12,244 bases of DNA from contig CATWBR010000091.1 of the NCBI GenBank assembly GCA_958349075.1, forward strand, positions 1 to 12,244, in the 5' to 3' direction. The stretch is from an uncultured Clostridium sp. Lineage in GTDB: Bacteria; Bacillota; Clostridia; Lachnospirales; Lachnospiraceae. The position numbers and the translations under genes are program-made. The notes under the pieces are model-generated. The model was not told where the DNA came from and did not search any database. It saw only the letters and a list, made by a program, of their open reading frames with translations. This document shows positions 5,269 to 12,244 of this stretch, piece by piece. Position 1 is the stretch's first letter, and each line of letters starts with the position of its first letter.

Positions 5269-8181
5269 TTAAAGCTTAGGATCCCCTGAACTGCCTGCCG
5301 GTGCGGATTCCAGGACTAATGCCTCACCGCTTCTCTTTTTGTAGCGTTTCACGGTTACAAGTTCCAGGCCAAGAATGCCTGCCGCAAGGATCACATCAAT
5401 TACAATCGCCATAATCTGCCATGGCAGCAATCCGGTCTGTAAATTCTCCGGTTCATAGGCGCGGCTGTTCGCTACCGTATACATAACATTTTTGCATGCC
5501 TGACGCATTGCCTTCACTCCGGTTGCACTCTTCGTATCTTTTACATGGTTTGTCTCTGTGTCGTATGCCACCAACATAGCGTCGGTACCGTTCCTGATTG
5601 CCTGATCCGAGCTCATATAGCCATAGACGCCAAAGTAGTCGGTCAGCACAAATCCTTTGAATCCCCATTCATCCCTGAGAACCGTATTGCAAAGTTCAGA
5701 GGAACCGCCTGCCCATCTCGTGCCTATATAATTGAAGGAGGACATGACTGCCTTTGCTCCGCCCTCTTTTACCGCAATCTCAAACGGTTTTAAGTAAATC
5801 TCACGGATTGCCTGCTCATTCGTACAGGTGCACAGCATGCTGGTACGGTTAGTCTCCTGGTCATTTAATGCAAAATGTTTAATATAGGCATATACGCCGT
5901 ACTGCTCTGCTCCAATGACTGCTTTTGCCGCAATCCTGCCGGACAGCACGCCATCCTCAGAATAGTACTCAAAGTTACGTCCTGCAAATGCGGAGCGATG
6001 AATATTCATAGCCGGCGCGTACCAGCCGGAAACTCCCATTTCATCGGCCATCTTGCCGATACTCTGTCCAAACGCCTCTGCAATGTCCTCATTCCAGGTG
6101 CATGCGATCATAACAGCCGACGGGAAGCCGATGGATCCGGTTCCTGTAAAGTTATTGTTGATAGAGGCCGGGCCGTCACAATCGATGGTCTGCACTTTTC
6201 CTGCGCTGCCGGCAGCAGAGGTCTGGTATCCGCCAAGGGCAATGACTGTATCCATGTCGCCGACCGTCATGTTGTCGAGCAGGTCTTCCCACCGCGGGTC
6301 GTCATAGGATGCGCCTCGCAGATCGGCCAGTTTGATACTGTTCTTTGCCCCTGTTACGGGCATTTCATCATCCGCCAGATTCAGGCTCTCTGTATTATAG
6401 TTGCTGTTGTTGATAAACAGGGCTTTTGCTTCCTCCTTCAGAGTCAGGCTTGCCGGCGCCGCTGTAGCCGCATCATAGTTTGCAAATCCGTCCCTGCGGG
6501 AAAGGTAGGTCAGGTCTCCCGCCGCGTAGTCAAACACATTGGAAGCCGTAAGTACATCGGTGGAGCGTCCTTCTTCCCCTGTATAACGGATGGTTTCATC
6601 CACGGTATAGGTCTGTTCTGCCAGGATATTGTGGGAATCACGGTTAATGCTGATGATATAATCGCCCGCATCCAGCACGTACCCCTTTACGTCCTGATAA
6701 TCATAGGACGCCATATCTTCCGCTGTGAAGGTAACGGTCAATGTCTGGGAAGCGCCTGGCTCAAGTAAATCCGTCTTGTCAAATGCAATCAGGTTTGCCG
6801 AAGCTTTCTCGATTCCTCCGTTCTTATAAGGCGGGTTATAATATACTTCCACCACATCCTTGCCGGCTGTGTCCCCGGTATTGGTCACGGTCACATCAAA
6901 GCTGAGCGTTCCGTCCTGCTCCGAGATAGTTCCCATTTCCTGCGTAAACGTCGTGTAGGAAAGTCCGTAGCCAAAGGGGTAAAGAACGGTTTTGTCATAA
7001 TCAATCAGCCCCTCGGCCGCAGCCGTCTCATAGAACCTGTATCCTACGTAAATGCCTTCCACGTAATCGATAAAGGATGGTGTCGTGACTTCCTCTTTGC
7101 CGGTAAAACCGGTCTGGGTCACCTTGAATTCATCCATGTTGTCATAGGTGAAGTTTCCAAAATTATTTGCCGTAGGTGTTCCTTCTAAATCGAATACAAA
7201 GGTATCGCTGGTTCTGCCGGACGGATTGATTTTTCCGCTCAGAATCTCTCCCAGGCCGTCAAAGCCGGACTGACCGGTTCCCGGACACCAAACAACACTT
7301 TTAATCTGCTCATAGTCATTTACAAAGCCGAGTTCCATGGCATTTGCTCCGTTGTAAACCAAGACCACGTTGCCGAAGTTGGAGCAGACCAGGTCAATCA
7401 TGTCCTTCTCAGTCTTGTCAAGCTGGAGGAAATGTTCTCCCGGCTCAAAATCGTTATAGCTGTCGGAGTTATCAGTATATGTCACCTGGCTGACATCCAG
7501 CGGCAGGTCCGCGCCTTCGCCGCCGACACGTGTAATAACAACCATTGCCGTATCCGAAAATGTTCTGGCATGATCCAGCAGTTCTGCGCTGTAGGAATCG
7601 GCCGTCGGCTCCGGAAGTGTCCAGTCCTGCTCCCACATTCCGACAACGGGACGGTCCGCGCGGTATGATGTATAGAAATCGGAAAGTTCGGTATTTAAAT
7701 TAAAACCCGCGTTTTTCAGCCCCTGGAGAAGACTCACGGTCTCATATGCATCGGACAGGGAACCGGAACCTGTACCGCCGTAGCAGGGGTTGGTGGATGC
7801 CCAGCCAAACACATTTAAATTACCGCCTGCCAGGGGAAGCGTGTTTCCCTCATTCTTCAGCAGTACGATGCCTTCCTCGGCAATTTCCGTGCAAAGCTCC
7901 GTCGCCTCGTCGGACGTTTCCGTGGATATTGTGCCGTTTCCGGTTGCGAGTGAAATCATGCTGGACATAGGTCCCCAGCAAATTAAGTTTACGGTTACGA
8001 CGAGCGCCAGCAGGATTGCGATCCCCGCCTCGGCGCGCACCATTTTTCTCTTGTGTGCCTGCATTTTGTGCGCTGCCACGATTGCAATAATTGCAAGTAC
8101 CAGCACGACGGCAAAGCCGATAAGATATGGTTTGCAGGTATTTAATACTTTTACCACATCTGCCATGTTGATTGCTAACAT
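5269..8181 (-). CDS. Membrane-anchored GH3 glycosidase with permuted domain order
   Basis: This 970-residue family 3 glycosidase has its domains in reversed order. The GH3 C-terminal sandwich comes first (about 93-410, ending in YPFGYGLSYT). A fibronectin-III-like domain follows (about 425-512), then a linker, and the catalytic barrel comes last (about 626-905). In the barrel are D669 (DCDGPAS), R735 (GRNFE), K768-H769 (IKHF) and nucleophile D848 (FVLTDYFG). E222 in GGEGADLP is a candidate acid/base. Reversed order is known in beta-glucosidases of Ruminococcus albus and Butyrivibrio fibrisolvens. Two helices precede the enzyme (about 18-37 and 51-72, with basic loop KMQAHKRKMVR between) and one follows it (about 920-944, then KRYKKR). 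By the positive-inside rule the catalytic domain faces outward, tethered at both ends. The start has a strong GGGAGGT site (8187-8193). First gene of the GH3 operon. Confidence 0.92.
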   Translation of the reverse strand: MLAINMADVVKVLNTCKPYLIGFAVVLVLAIIAIVAAHKMQAHKRKMVRAEAGIAILLALVVTVNLICWGPMSSMISLATGNGTISTETSDEATELCTEIAEEGIVLLKNEGNTLPLAGGNLNVFGWASTNPCYGGTGSGSLSDAYETVSLLQGLKNAGFNLNTELSDFYTSYRADRPVVGMWEQDWTLPEPTADSYSAELLDHARTFSDTAMVVITRVGGEGADLPLDVSQVTYTDNSDSYNDFEPGEHFLQLDKTEKDMIDLVCSNFGNVVLVYNGANAMELGFVNDYEQIKSVVWCPGTGQSGFDGLGEILSGKINPSGRTSDTFVFDLEGTPTANNFGNFTYDNMDEFKVTQTGFTGKEEVTTPSFIDYVEGIYVGYRFYETAAAEGLIDYDKTVLYPFGYGLSYTTFTQEMGTISEQDGTLSFDVTVTNTGDTAGKDVVEVYYNPPYKNGGIEKASANLIAFDKTDLLEPGASQTLTVTFTAEDMASYDYQDVKGYVLDAGDYIISINRDSHNILAEQTYTVDETIRYTGEEGRSTDVLTASNVFDYAAGDLTYLSRRDGFANYDAATAAPASLTLKEEAKALFINNSNYNTESLNLADDEMPVTGAKNSIKLADLRGASYDDPRWEDLLDNMTVGDMDTVIALGGYQTSAAGSAGKVQTIDCDGPASINNNFTGTGSIGFPSAVMIACTWNEDIAEAFGQSIGKMADEMGVSGWYAPAMNIHRSAFAGRNFEYYSEDGVLSGRIAAKAVIGAEQYGVYAYIKHFALNDQETNRTSMLCTCTNEQAIREIYLKPFEIAVKEGGAKAVMSSFNYIGTRWAGGSSELCNTVLRDEWGFKGFVLTDYFGVYGYMSSDQAIRNGTDAMLVAYDTETNHVKDTKSATGVKAMRQACKNVMYTVANSRAYEPENLQTGLLPWQIMAIVIDVILAAGILGLELVTVKRYKKRSGEALVLESAPAGSSGDPKL

Positions 8182-8206
8182 ATTCTACCTCCCTGTATCT
8201 ATGTGT

Positions 8207-8228
8207 GCACCCAGTGGAACCACGGTGC
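8207..8228 (-). promoter_or_regulatory. Leader hairpin upstream of the permuted GH3 gene
   Basis: A two-part stem pairs GCACC (8207-8211) with GGTGC (8224-8228) and GTGG (8214-8217) with CCAC (8220-8223), with a two-base loop and a two-base bulge. It lies in the predicted 5' leader, 13 bases before the ribosome binding site. It could be an mRNA structure affecting translation or stability, or an operator just downstream of the promoter. Function is not established. Confidence 0.3.
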
Positions 8229-8241
8229 TTTTGATGGTGTC

Positions 8242-8270
8242 ACTTTACCATATTTTTTAGGGTGTGTGAA
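8242..8270 (-). promoter_or_regulatory. Probable promoter of the GH3 operon
   Basis: On the minus strand the -35 hexamer TTCACA (complement of 8265-8270, 5 of 6 matches) is followed by a 17-base spacer and the -10 hexamer TAAAGT (complement of 8242-8247, 4 of 6 matches). Transcription would start near 8235, leaving a leader of about 55 bases. The match is moderate, so this is a candidate and not a certain promoter. Confidence 0.42.
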
Positions 8271-8370
8271 AATTTCTGCACAACTTGCAGGAATTGAGGC
8301 ATGATTGGTAAAGGTGAGGGCTTGGTGAACGTTTTAACATCGGCTGCGCATCATAAGTTTCCGTAACTGA

Positions 8371-8399
8371 ATTTAGGGCAGACCCTGTCTGCCCTAAAT
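8371..8399 (-). terminator. Perfect 13-bp hairpin, probable ABC operon terminator
   Basis: ATTTAGGGCAGAC (8371-8383) and GTCTGCCCTAAAT (8387-8399) are exact inverted copies around a 3-base loop. It lies about 140 bases past the ABC operon stop and before the GH3 promoter, where a terminator is expected. On either strand, however, the U-tract after the stem is poor, so it may terminate inefficiently or act instead as an RNA stabiliser or a protein-binding palindrome. Confidence 0.5.
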
Positions 8400-8465
8400 A
8401 AATTCATTTATACCTTACAGCCTGCCGCCTGCATTTACACTCACTTTGGGAACGTTTATTGATGT

Positions 8466-8479
8466 TGTGAGCGGTTGCG
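8466..8479 (-). promoter_or_regulatory. cre-like site (CcpA/LacI-family operator candidate)
   Basis: The minus strand reads CGCAACCGCTCACA, which matches the catabolite-responsive element core TGNAANCGNTNNCA at all fixed positions except the first. Carbon catabolite control would make sense for a glycosidase operon. The site is about 200 bases upstream of the predicted GH3 -35 element, farther than usual, which lowers confidence. Confidence 0.25.
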
Positions 8480-8537
8480 CTTTATGCACATATTCTAATA
8501 TCGTCATCCAATGGAAAACAGCCCGTTCTTCCGTCTC

Positions 8538-10400
8538 TCAAAGCTTATTTTCCAGGCTCTCCCCATCCTGTTCTCCGGCATATATTTTCATAGCTGCCTC
8601 TTCCTCAAACTGTCTGGAATACAGCTCATAGTAATATCCCTTCCTGGCCAGCAGTTCCGGATGGCTGCCCCGCTCTATAATCTTTCCATCCTTTACAACC
8701 AGGATCAGATCCGCCTGGCGGATTGTGGACAGGCGGTGCGCAATCACAAACGAAGTATGCCCCTTCAGCAGATGATTCGTCGCATCCTGGATCAGCTTTT
8801 CCGTCTGTGTGTCGATTGAGGAAGTCGCCTCATCCAGAACAAAAATGGCGGGGTTGGCCAGGACTGCCCTTGCAAATGAAATCAACTGCTTCTCACCGGT
8901 AGACAACAGGCCTCCGCTCTCGCCCACATCGCTGTCATATCCCTTTTCCATTTTTGAAACCACCATATCTGCGGACACGCTTTTAGCTGCCTCTTCAATC
9001 TCTTCATCCGAAGCATCCAGACGCCCATATCTGATATTTTCCCGGACGGTTCCCGAAAACAGATGGGGATTTTGCAGCACATAGCCAATCTGGCTGTGAA
9101 GCCACAACTGCGACCGTTCCCGGTAATCCACACCATCGATCAGGATTCTTCCCTTTGTCGGCTCAAAAAACCGGCCCACAAGGTTCACAAGCGTAGACTT
9201 ACCTGCGCCCGTCTCACCGACAATGGCAACATTCATACCGGCAGGCACATGAAGGTTAAAATGTTCCAATACATATTCTTTACCGTCCGGATACATAAAG
9301 GAAACATCTTCAAAAACAATGTCTCCCCGAATCCGTTCCCAATTTTCCTTATTGGGTGAAAAGGCATCCCCATACTTCTTAAGCACATCGGGCCGATCCA
9401 CCACATTCGGCTCCTGTTCCAGAAGATCCATCACCCGCTCAATATTCGCCTGACAGGAAATCAAATCGGCCAGCAGTCTGGCAAGCTGCTGGATTGGTTC
9501 AAATATAACGACCGCATAGGAGATAAATACGGACAAGGTTCCAAGTTTTATAAGGTTTCCCTGCACCATATGGCCGCCCTTTGCCAATACAACCGCTGAC
9601 GCCACGGAACTGAAAAACAAAATAGCCGGGATATAGACTGCATTCAGCTTCGCCGAACGGATTGCCGCATTATGCATATCCGATGTCTTTTCAAAGAAAC
9701 GGTTTTCATTGTCTTTTTCTATCACCATGCTTTTTGATGTCTTTACTCCGGTGATGCCTTCATTGTATGAGCTGGTAATCTGGGAATTAATACGCCTCAC
9801 CTTCCGGTTCCATTTCAAAATCTTGTTCTGGAAATACATGGTGAGCAACGCGATACACGGAACAATCACGGTAATAATCAGCGCCAGACGTGCATTCAGA
9901 ATAAACATAATCACGAACACACTGACCACATAAATCAGAGCCCAGAACATATCCACCAGCCCCCATGCGATCATTCCCGCAATCCTCAGAGTGTCGCTCA
10001 TCACACGGGCATGGATATAGCCCACCGGCGTCGTATTGTAATATGAAAATGATAAGGTCTGCAAATGCTGAAACTGCGCTCTTTTTAAATCTTTTCCCAC
10101 ATTCATCTCGATCGTCGTAGCCGCACGGACCGACAGATATACACAAACCGTCTGGATCGCAATCACCAGGATGTAAATAAGTGCAAATATCCCAAGCCCC
10201 TGCATACGGTCCGGTATGATAAAAGTATCAATTGCATAGCTCTGGAACAGCGGCACAAGGATATCCACTCCTGCAAGCAGTATATTGAGCCCCAGTGTAA
10301 TTGCAAAAAACTTTTTGTACGGTTTGAAAAACGGAGACAGCTTCATCCATATACCGAAACTGAAGGGACTGTTATATTCCTGTTCTTCATATGCTGCCAT
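8538..10400 (-). CDS. Half-size ABC exporter, subunit with catalytic Walker B (BmrD/YheH-like)
   Basis: This is one subunit of a membrane ATP-driven exporter (type IV, ABCB-like), 620 residues. Six membrane helices occupy about 31-55, 69-92, 146-167, 171-191, 255-275 and 285-301. The ATPase domain spans about 358-595. It has Walker A GETGAGKST (395-403), Q-loop Q443, a non-standard signature LSTGEK (499-504) in place of LSGGQ, Walker B IFVLDEA with the catalytic glutamate E524, and switch histidine H555. The altered signature and intact Walker B complement the other subunit, so the pair should form a heterodimer with a single strong ATPase site. The start ATG at 10398-10400 has a GGAGGGG ribosome site inside the end of the upstream ABC gene. 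The gap between the genes is 3 bases. Likely cargo is drugs, lipids or peptides; no peptidase domain or precursor gene points to one. Confidence 0.93.
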   Translation of the reverse strand: MAAYEEQEYNSPFSFGIWMKLSPFFKPYKKFFAITLGLNILLAGVDILVPLFQSYAIDTFIIPDRMQGLGIFALIYILVIAIQTVCVYLSVRAATTIEMNVGKDLKRAQFQHLQTLSFSYYNTTPVGYIHARVMSDTLRIAGMIAWGLVDMFWALIYVVSVFVIMFILNARLALIITVIVPCIALLTMYFQNKILKWNRKVRRINSQITSSYNEGITGVKTSKSMVIEKDNENRFFEKTSDMHNAAIRSAKLNAVYIPAILFFSSVASAVVLAKGGHMVQGNLIKLGTLSVFISYAVVIFEPIQQLARLLADLISCQANIERVMDLLEQEPNVVDRPDVLKKYGDAFSPNKENWERIRGDIVFEDVSFMYPDGKEYVLEHFNLHVPAGMNVAIVGETGAGKSTLVNLVGRFFEPTKGRILIDGVDYRERSQLWLHSQIGYVLQNPHLFSGTVRENIRYGRLDASDEEIEEAAKSVSADMVVSKMEKGYDSDVGESGGLLSTGEKQLISFARAVLANPAIFVLDEATSSIDTQTEKLIQDATNHLLKGHTSFVIAHRLSTIRQADLILVVKDGKIIERGSHPELLARKGYYYELYSRQFEEEAAMKIYAGEQDGESLENKL

Positions 10401-10403
10401 CTG

Positions 10404-12188
10404 TCACCCCTCCATTTTCTCTCTGTCATCCCGGCTCATCTGAATCTCATAAATCCTTCTGTAGATTCCATTGTTCTGTATCAGTTCTCCATGCGTTCCG
10501 CACTCTTCTATTTTCCCCTGATTCAGCACCATAATCTCATCTGCCCCCATAAGAGATGTCACCCGGTGGGATATCAGGATTACCGTTGCCTCCCTCATAT
10601 GTTCTTTCAGCGCGTGACGGATATCATAATCCGTCTGGGAATCGACGGCTGATAAGGAATCGTCGAATACCATAATCGGCGCTTTCTGAAGCAGCATTCT
10701 TGCAATGGCAATACGCTGCTTCTGCCCTCCCGACAGAGTGACTCCCCGCTCTCCAACAAGTGTCTCGTACCCGTCCGGAAAGCTCATAACAGCGTCGTCA
10801 ATACACGCAATCTGCGCTGCGTACCGAATCTCCTTCATCGATGCATCCGGTACGGAAGCTGCTATATTTTCCCGAATCGTCCTGGAGTATAAAAACGGCT
10901 CCTGCAATACCATACCGATATTCCTCCTGAGTATCTCAATCGGGATATCTTTAATCTCTCTGCCGCCGATACAAATACTTCCCTTGTTATTTTCCAGCTC
11001 ATACAGCCTTGAAAGAAGCTGTATGACCGTAGACTTGCCGCTCCCCGTTCCTCCTAATATACCAAATGTCCGGCCCTCAGGGATCATAAAGGTAATGTCC
11101 TGAAGAACTTCTTTCCCCTCCTCGTATCCAAAGGAGACATGCCGGAAGGAAATATCATATTTTCCGGTGGATTCTATTTCTTTTCCGTATTTCTCCTCTT
11201 TTCCATATTCCTCTTCCTCAGAACGAATGATATAGTCTACCCGTTCAAAAGAAACGCCAGCTTTACTCATATCCGACAGGATACGGCCGAGGCCGCGGAT
11301 CGGCCATACAAGCGTTGAGTTATAGGTGGCAAACGCGATGAATTCCCCCACTGATATGGAACCATGTACCGCTTCCATGGCTCCTAAAATAATAACCGCA
11401 ACCACTTGCAGCCCCGTTATCAGATCGCCAATTCCCCAGTACAGGCCAGATAAAGTTCCCAGGCGGATCCACAGCTTTGCAAAGGCGCCGTTCTTCTCAT
11501 CAAACCGCTCCATTTCAAACTGTTCCCGGCCGAATGCCCGTACAACGCGAACCCCTGTTGCATTTTCCTGCACCACAGTGGAAAGCTCTCCCTCCGCTTC
11601 ATCCGCGGTAGTGAACCTTTTTGCAATCAACTTATAAAATACGGTCGAATACACGATTACCACCGGCACGAACAGCAAAACGATGCAGGATAACTTCGCA
11701 TTCATGGAAAACATCATGACAAAAGACGTAATTACAAGAAATGCCGTACGGAACACCTCCAGCAGCTGTGTCACGACAAAACCGCGGATCACCTCCACAT
11801 CGGAAGTACACCGCTGGATAATATCCCCTGTCTGATGCCTGTCGTGCCACTTCATCGGGAGTTTTTGGACATGGATAAACAATGTGTCTCTTAAATTTTG
11901 GGCAAAATTCTCACCCGCTTTTGCCGTATTGGACCGGCTTATATAGGTAAATATTCCCGAAGCTACCGCAACGGCCACAATCATCAATGCTAATACCCAG
12001 AGTTTATCCGACAGATAATTCCCACCGTTTCCACTCAGTACCCCGTCAACGCTGAAACGGAAAATCTGCGGTGTCAGTGCATTTAATACCGTCGATATCA
12101 GCGACGCGGTTACCGCCACTGCAAAGTATCCCTTTGAACCTTGGAGAAATCTAAATATTAGATGGATTTTTCTATGTTTTGGTTTCAT
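10404..12188 (-). CDS. Half-size ABC exporter, subunit with degenerate Walker B (BmrC/YheI-like)
   Basis: This is the first gene of the two-gene exporter operon, 594 residues. Membrane helices lie at about 20-41, 64-84, 143-162, 166-186, 251-271 and 281-299. The ATPase domain spans about 345-580. It has Walker A GGTGSGKST (379-387), Q-loop Q429, a standard signature LSGGQ (485-489) and switch histidine H541. Walker B is IMVFDDS, with aspartate D510 where the catalytic glutamate normally sits. The same Glu-to-Asp change is known in BmrC-type subunits of heterodimeric exporters. The linker between the membrane and ATPase domains (about 322-341) is unusually acidic and contains a repeated YGKE unit. 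The ATG at 12186-12188 has an AAGGA ribosome site 7 bases upstream. The promoter would lie in or beyond the final 56 bases; a TAATAAT (complement of 12217-12223) could be its -10, but the -35 would be at or past the edge. Confidence 0.93.
   Translation of the reverse strand: MKPKHRKIHLIFRFLQGSKGYFAVAVTASLISTVLNALTPQIFRFSVDGVLSGNGGNYLSDKLWVLALMIVAVAVASGIFTYISRSNTAKAGENFAQNLRDTLFIHVQKLPMKWHDRHQTGDIIQRCTSDVEVIRGFVVTQLLEVFRTAFLVITSFVMMFSMNAKLSCIVLLFVPVVIVYSTVFYKLIAKRFTTADEAEGELSTVVQENATGVRVVRAFGREQFEMERFDEKNGAFAKLWIRLGTLSGLYWGIGDLITGLQVVAVIILGAMEAVHGSISVGEFIAFATYNSTLVWPIRGLGRILSDMSKAGVSFERVDYIIRSEEEEYGKEEKYGKEIESTGKYDISFRHVSFGYEEGKEVLQDITFMIPEGRTFGILGGTGSGKSTVIQLLSRLYELENNKGSICIGGREIKDIPIEILRRNIGMVLQEPFLYSRTIRENIAASVPDASMKEIRYAAQIACIDDAVMSFPDGYETLVGERGVTLSGGQKQRIAIARMLLQKAPIMVFDDSLSAVDSQTDYDIRHALKEHMREATVILISHRVTSLMGADEIMVLNQGKIEECGTHGELIQNNGIYRRIYEIQMSRDDREKMEG
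11180..11215. repeat. Short tandem duplication in the exporter linker (2 x 18 bp)
   Basis: Two adjacent 18-base units (11180-11197 and 11198-11215) differ at three positions. They encode repeated six-residue units containing YGKE in the ABC subunit linker. The frame is kept, so this looks like an in-frame slippage or duplication event in a flexible, tolerant region. Confidence 0.55.
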
Positions 12189-12244
12189 ATTTTTTTCCTT
12201 GTTTTTAGTCTGGTCTATTATTAGAAATTGGGGGGTGCCTGTTT

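Larger units (their letters stand above)
8182..8537. other. Intergenic control region between ABC and GH3 operons
   Basis: These 356 bases contain no convincing gene. Read in the direction of transcription (minus strand) the order is: ABC operon stop, a catabolite-repression-like site (8466-8479), a long perfect hairpin (8371-8399), a promoter (8242-8270), a leader hairpin (8207-8228), and the GH3 ribosome site (8187-8193). The octamer GAACGTTT occurs twice, at 8327-8334 and 8450-8457. Together these suggest that the GH3 operon is transcribed from its own promoter and is not only read through from the ABC genes. Confidence 0.6.

Noticed and set aside
5875..6768. Plus-strand open frame of 297 codons opposite the permuted GH3 gene
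   Set aside because: It lies fully antisense to a gene with clear GH3 motifs, is rich in Cys, His and Arg with no recognisable domain, and fits a shadow of biased codon use.
8401..8440. Second minus-strand promoter using TATAAA (complement of 8407-8412)
   Set aside because: The -10 is good but no -35-like hexamer occurs at 16 to 18 bases, and the start would lie upstream of the strong hairpin.
8464..8474. Exact ten-base match to the left half of the E. coli lac operator (TTGTGAGCGG)
   Set aside because: The right half is absent and the organism is not enteric; it is better treated as part of the cre-like candidate.
12211..12244. Promoter of the ABC operon at the right edge
   Set aside because: A TAATAAT on the minus strand could be a -10, but the -35 would be cut by or lie beyond the window end, so it cannot be supported.

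Overview
The window looks like chromosomal DNA from an anaerobic Firmicute of class Clostridia, most likely a Lachnospiraceae-type gut bacterium. This is inferred from several traits seen together: moderate GC, strong purine-rich ribosome binding sites, an AgrA/AgrC-style two-component pair, a BmrC/BmrD-type heterodimeric exporter, and a domain-permuted family 3 glycosidase of the kind known from Ruminococcus albus and Butyrivibrio fibrisolvens. No species can be named from the sequence alone. No rRNA, tRNA, CRISPR array, insertion sequence, integrase or phage gene was found.

Layout. (1) Positions 1-164 are the left edge. They hold a possible minus-strand gene start running off the window and a well-formed plus-strand promoter. 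(2) Positions 165-2203 (plus strand) encode a LytTR-type response regulator and a GHKL-type membrane sensor kinase, overlapping by 4 bases. (3) Positions 2157-8181 (minus strand) form a three-gene operon, read right to left: a membrane-anchored GH3 glycosidase with permuted domain order, a cytosolic GH3 glycosidase with normal domain order, and a GtrA-like four-helix membrane protein. The last gene runs 47 bases into the 3' end of the kinase gene on the opposite strand. (4) Positions 8182-8537 are an intergenic control region with a long perfect hairpin, a catabolite-repression-like site, a promoter and a leader hairpin. (5) Positions 8538-12188 (minus strand) encode two half-size ABC exporters 3 bases apart, which almost certainly form one heterodimer. 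(6) Positions 12189-12244 are the upstream edge of that operon.

How the parts may work together. The two GH3 enzymes look like a division of labour on beta-linked sugars or glycosides: one catalytic domain is held outside the membrane and the other is in the cytoplasm. No sugar transporter lies in the window. The GtrA-like protein is instead the type associated with lipid-linked sugars and envelope glycans, so the operon may act on an envelope or host glycan and not only on diet-derived oligosaccharides. The ABC pair shows complementary active-site degeneration, as in BmrCD, TM287/288 and LmrCD, and probably exports drugs, lipids or peptides. The two-component system has no visible signal-peptide gene nearby and its target is not evident.

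Nothing here is clearly a wholly new system. The most unusual items are the doubly anchored, domain-permuted GH3, its operon partners, and the convergent overlap without a visible terminator.
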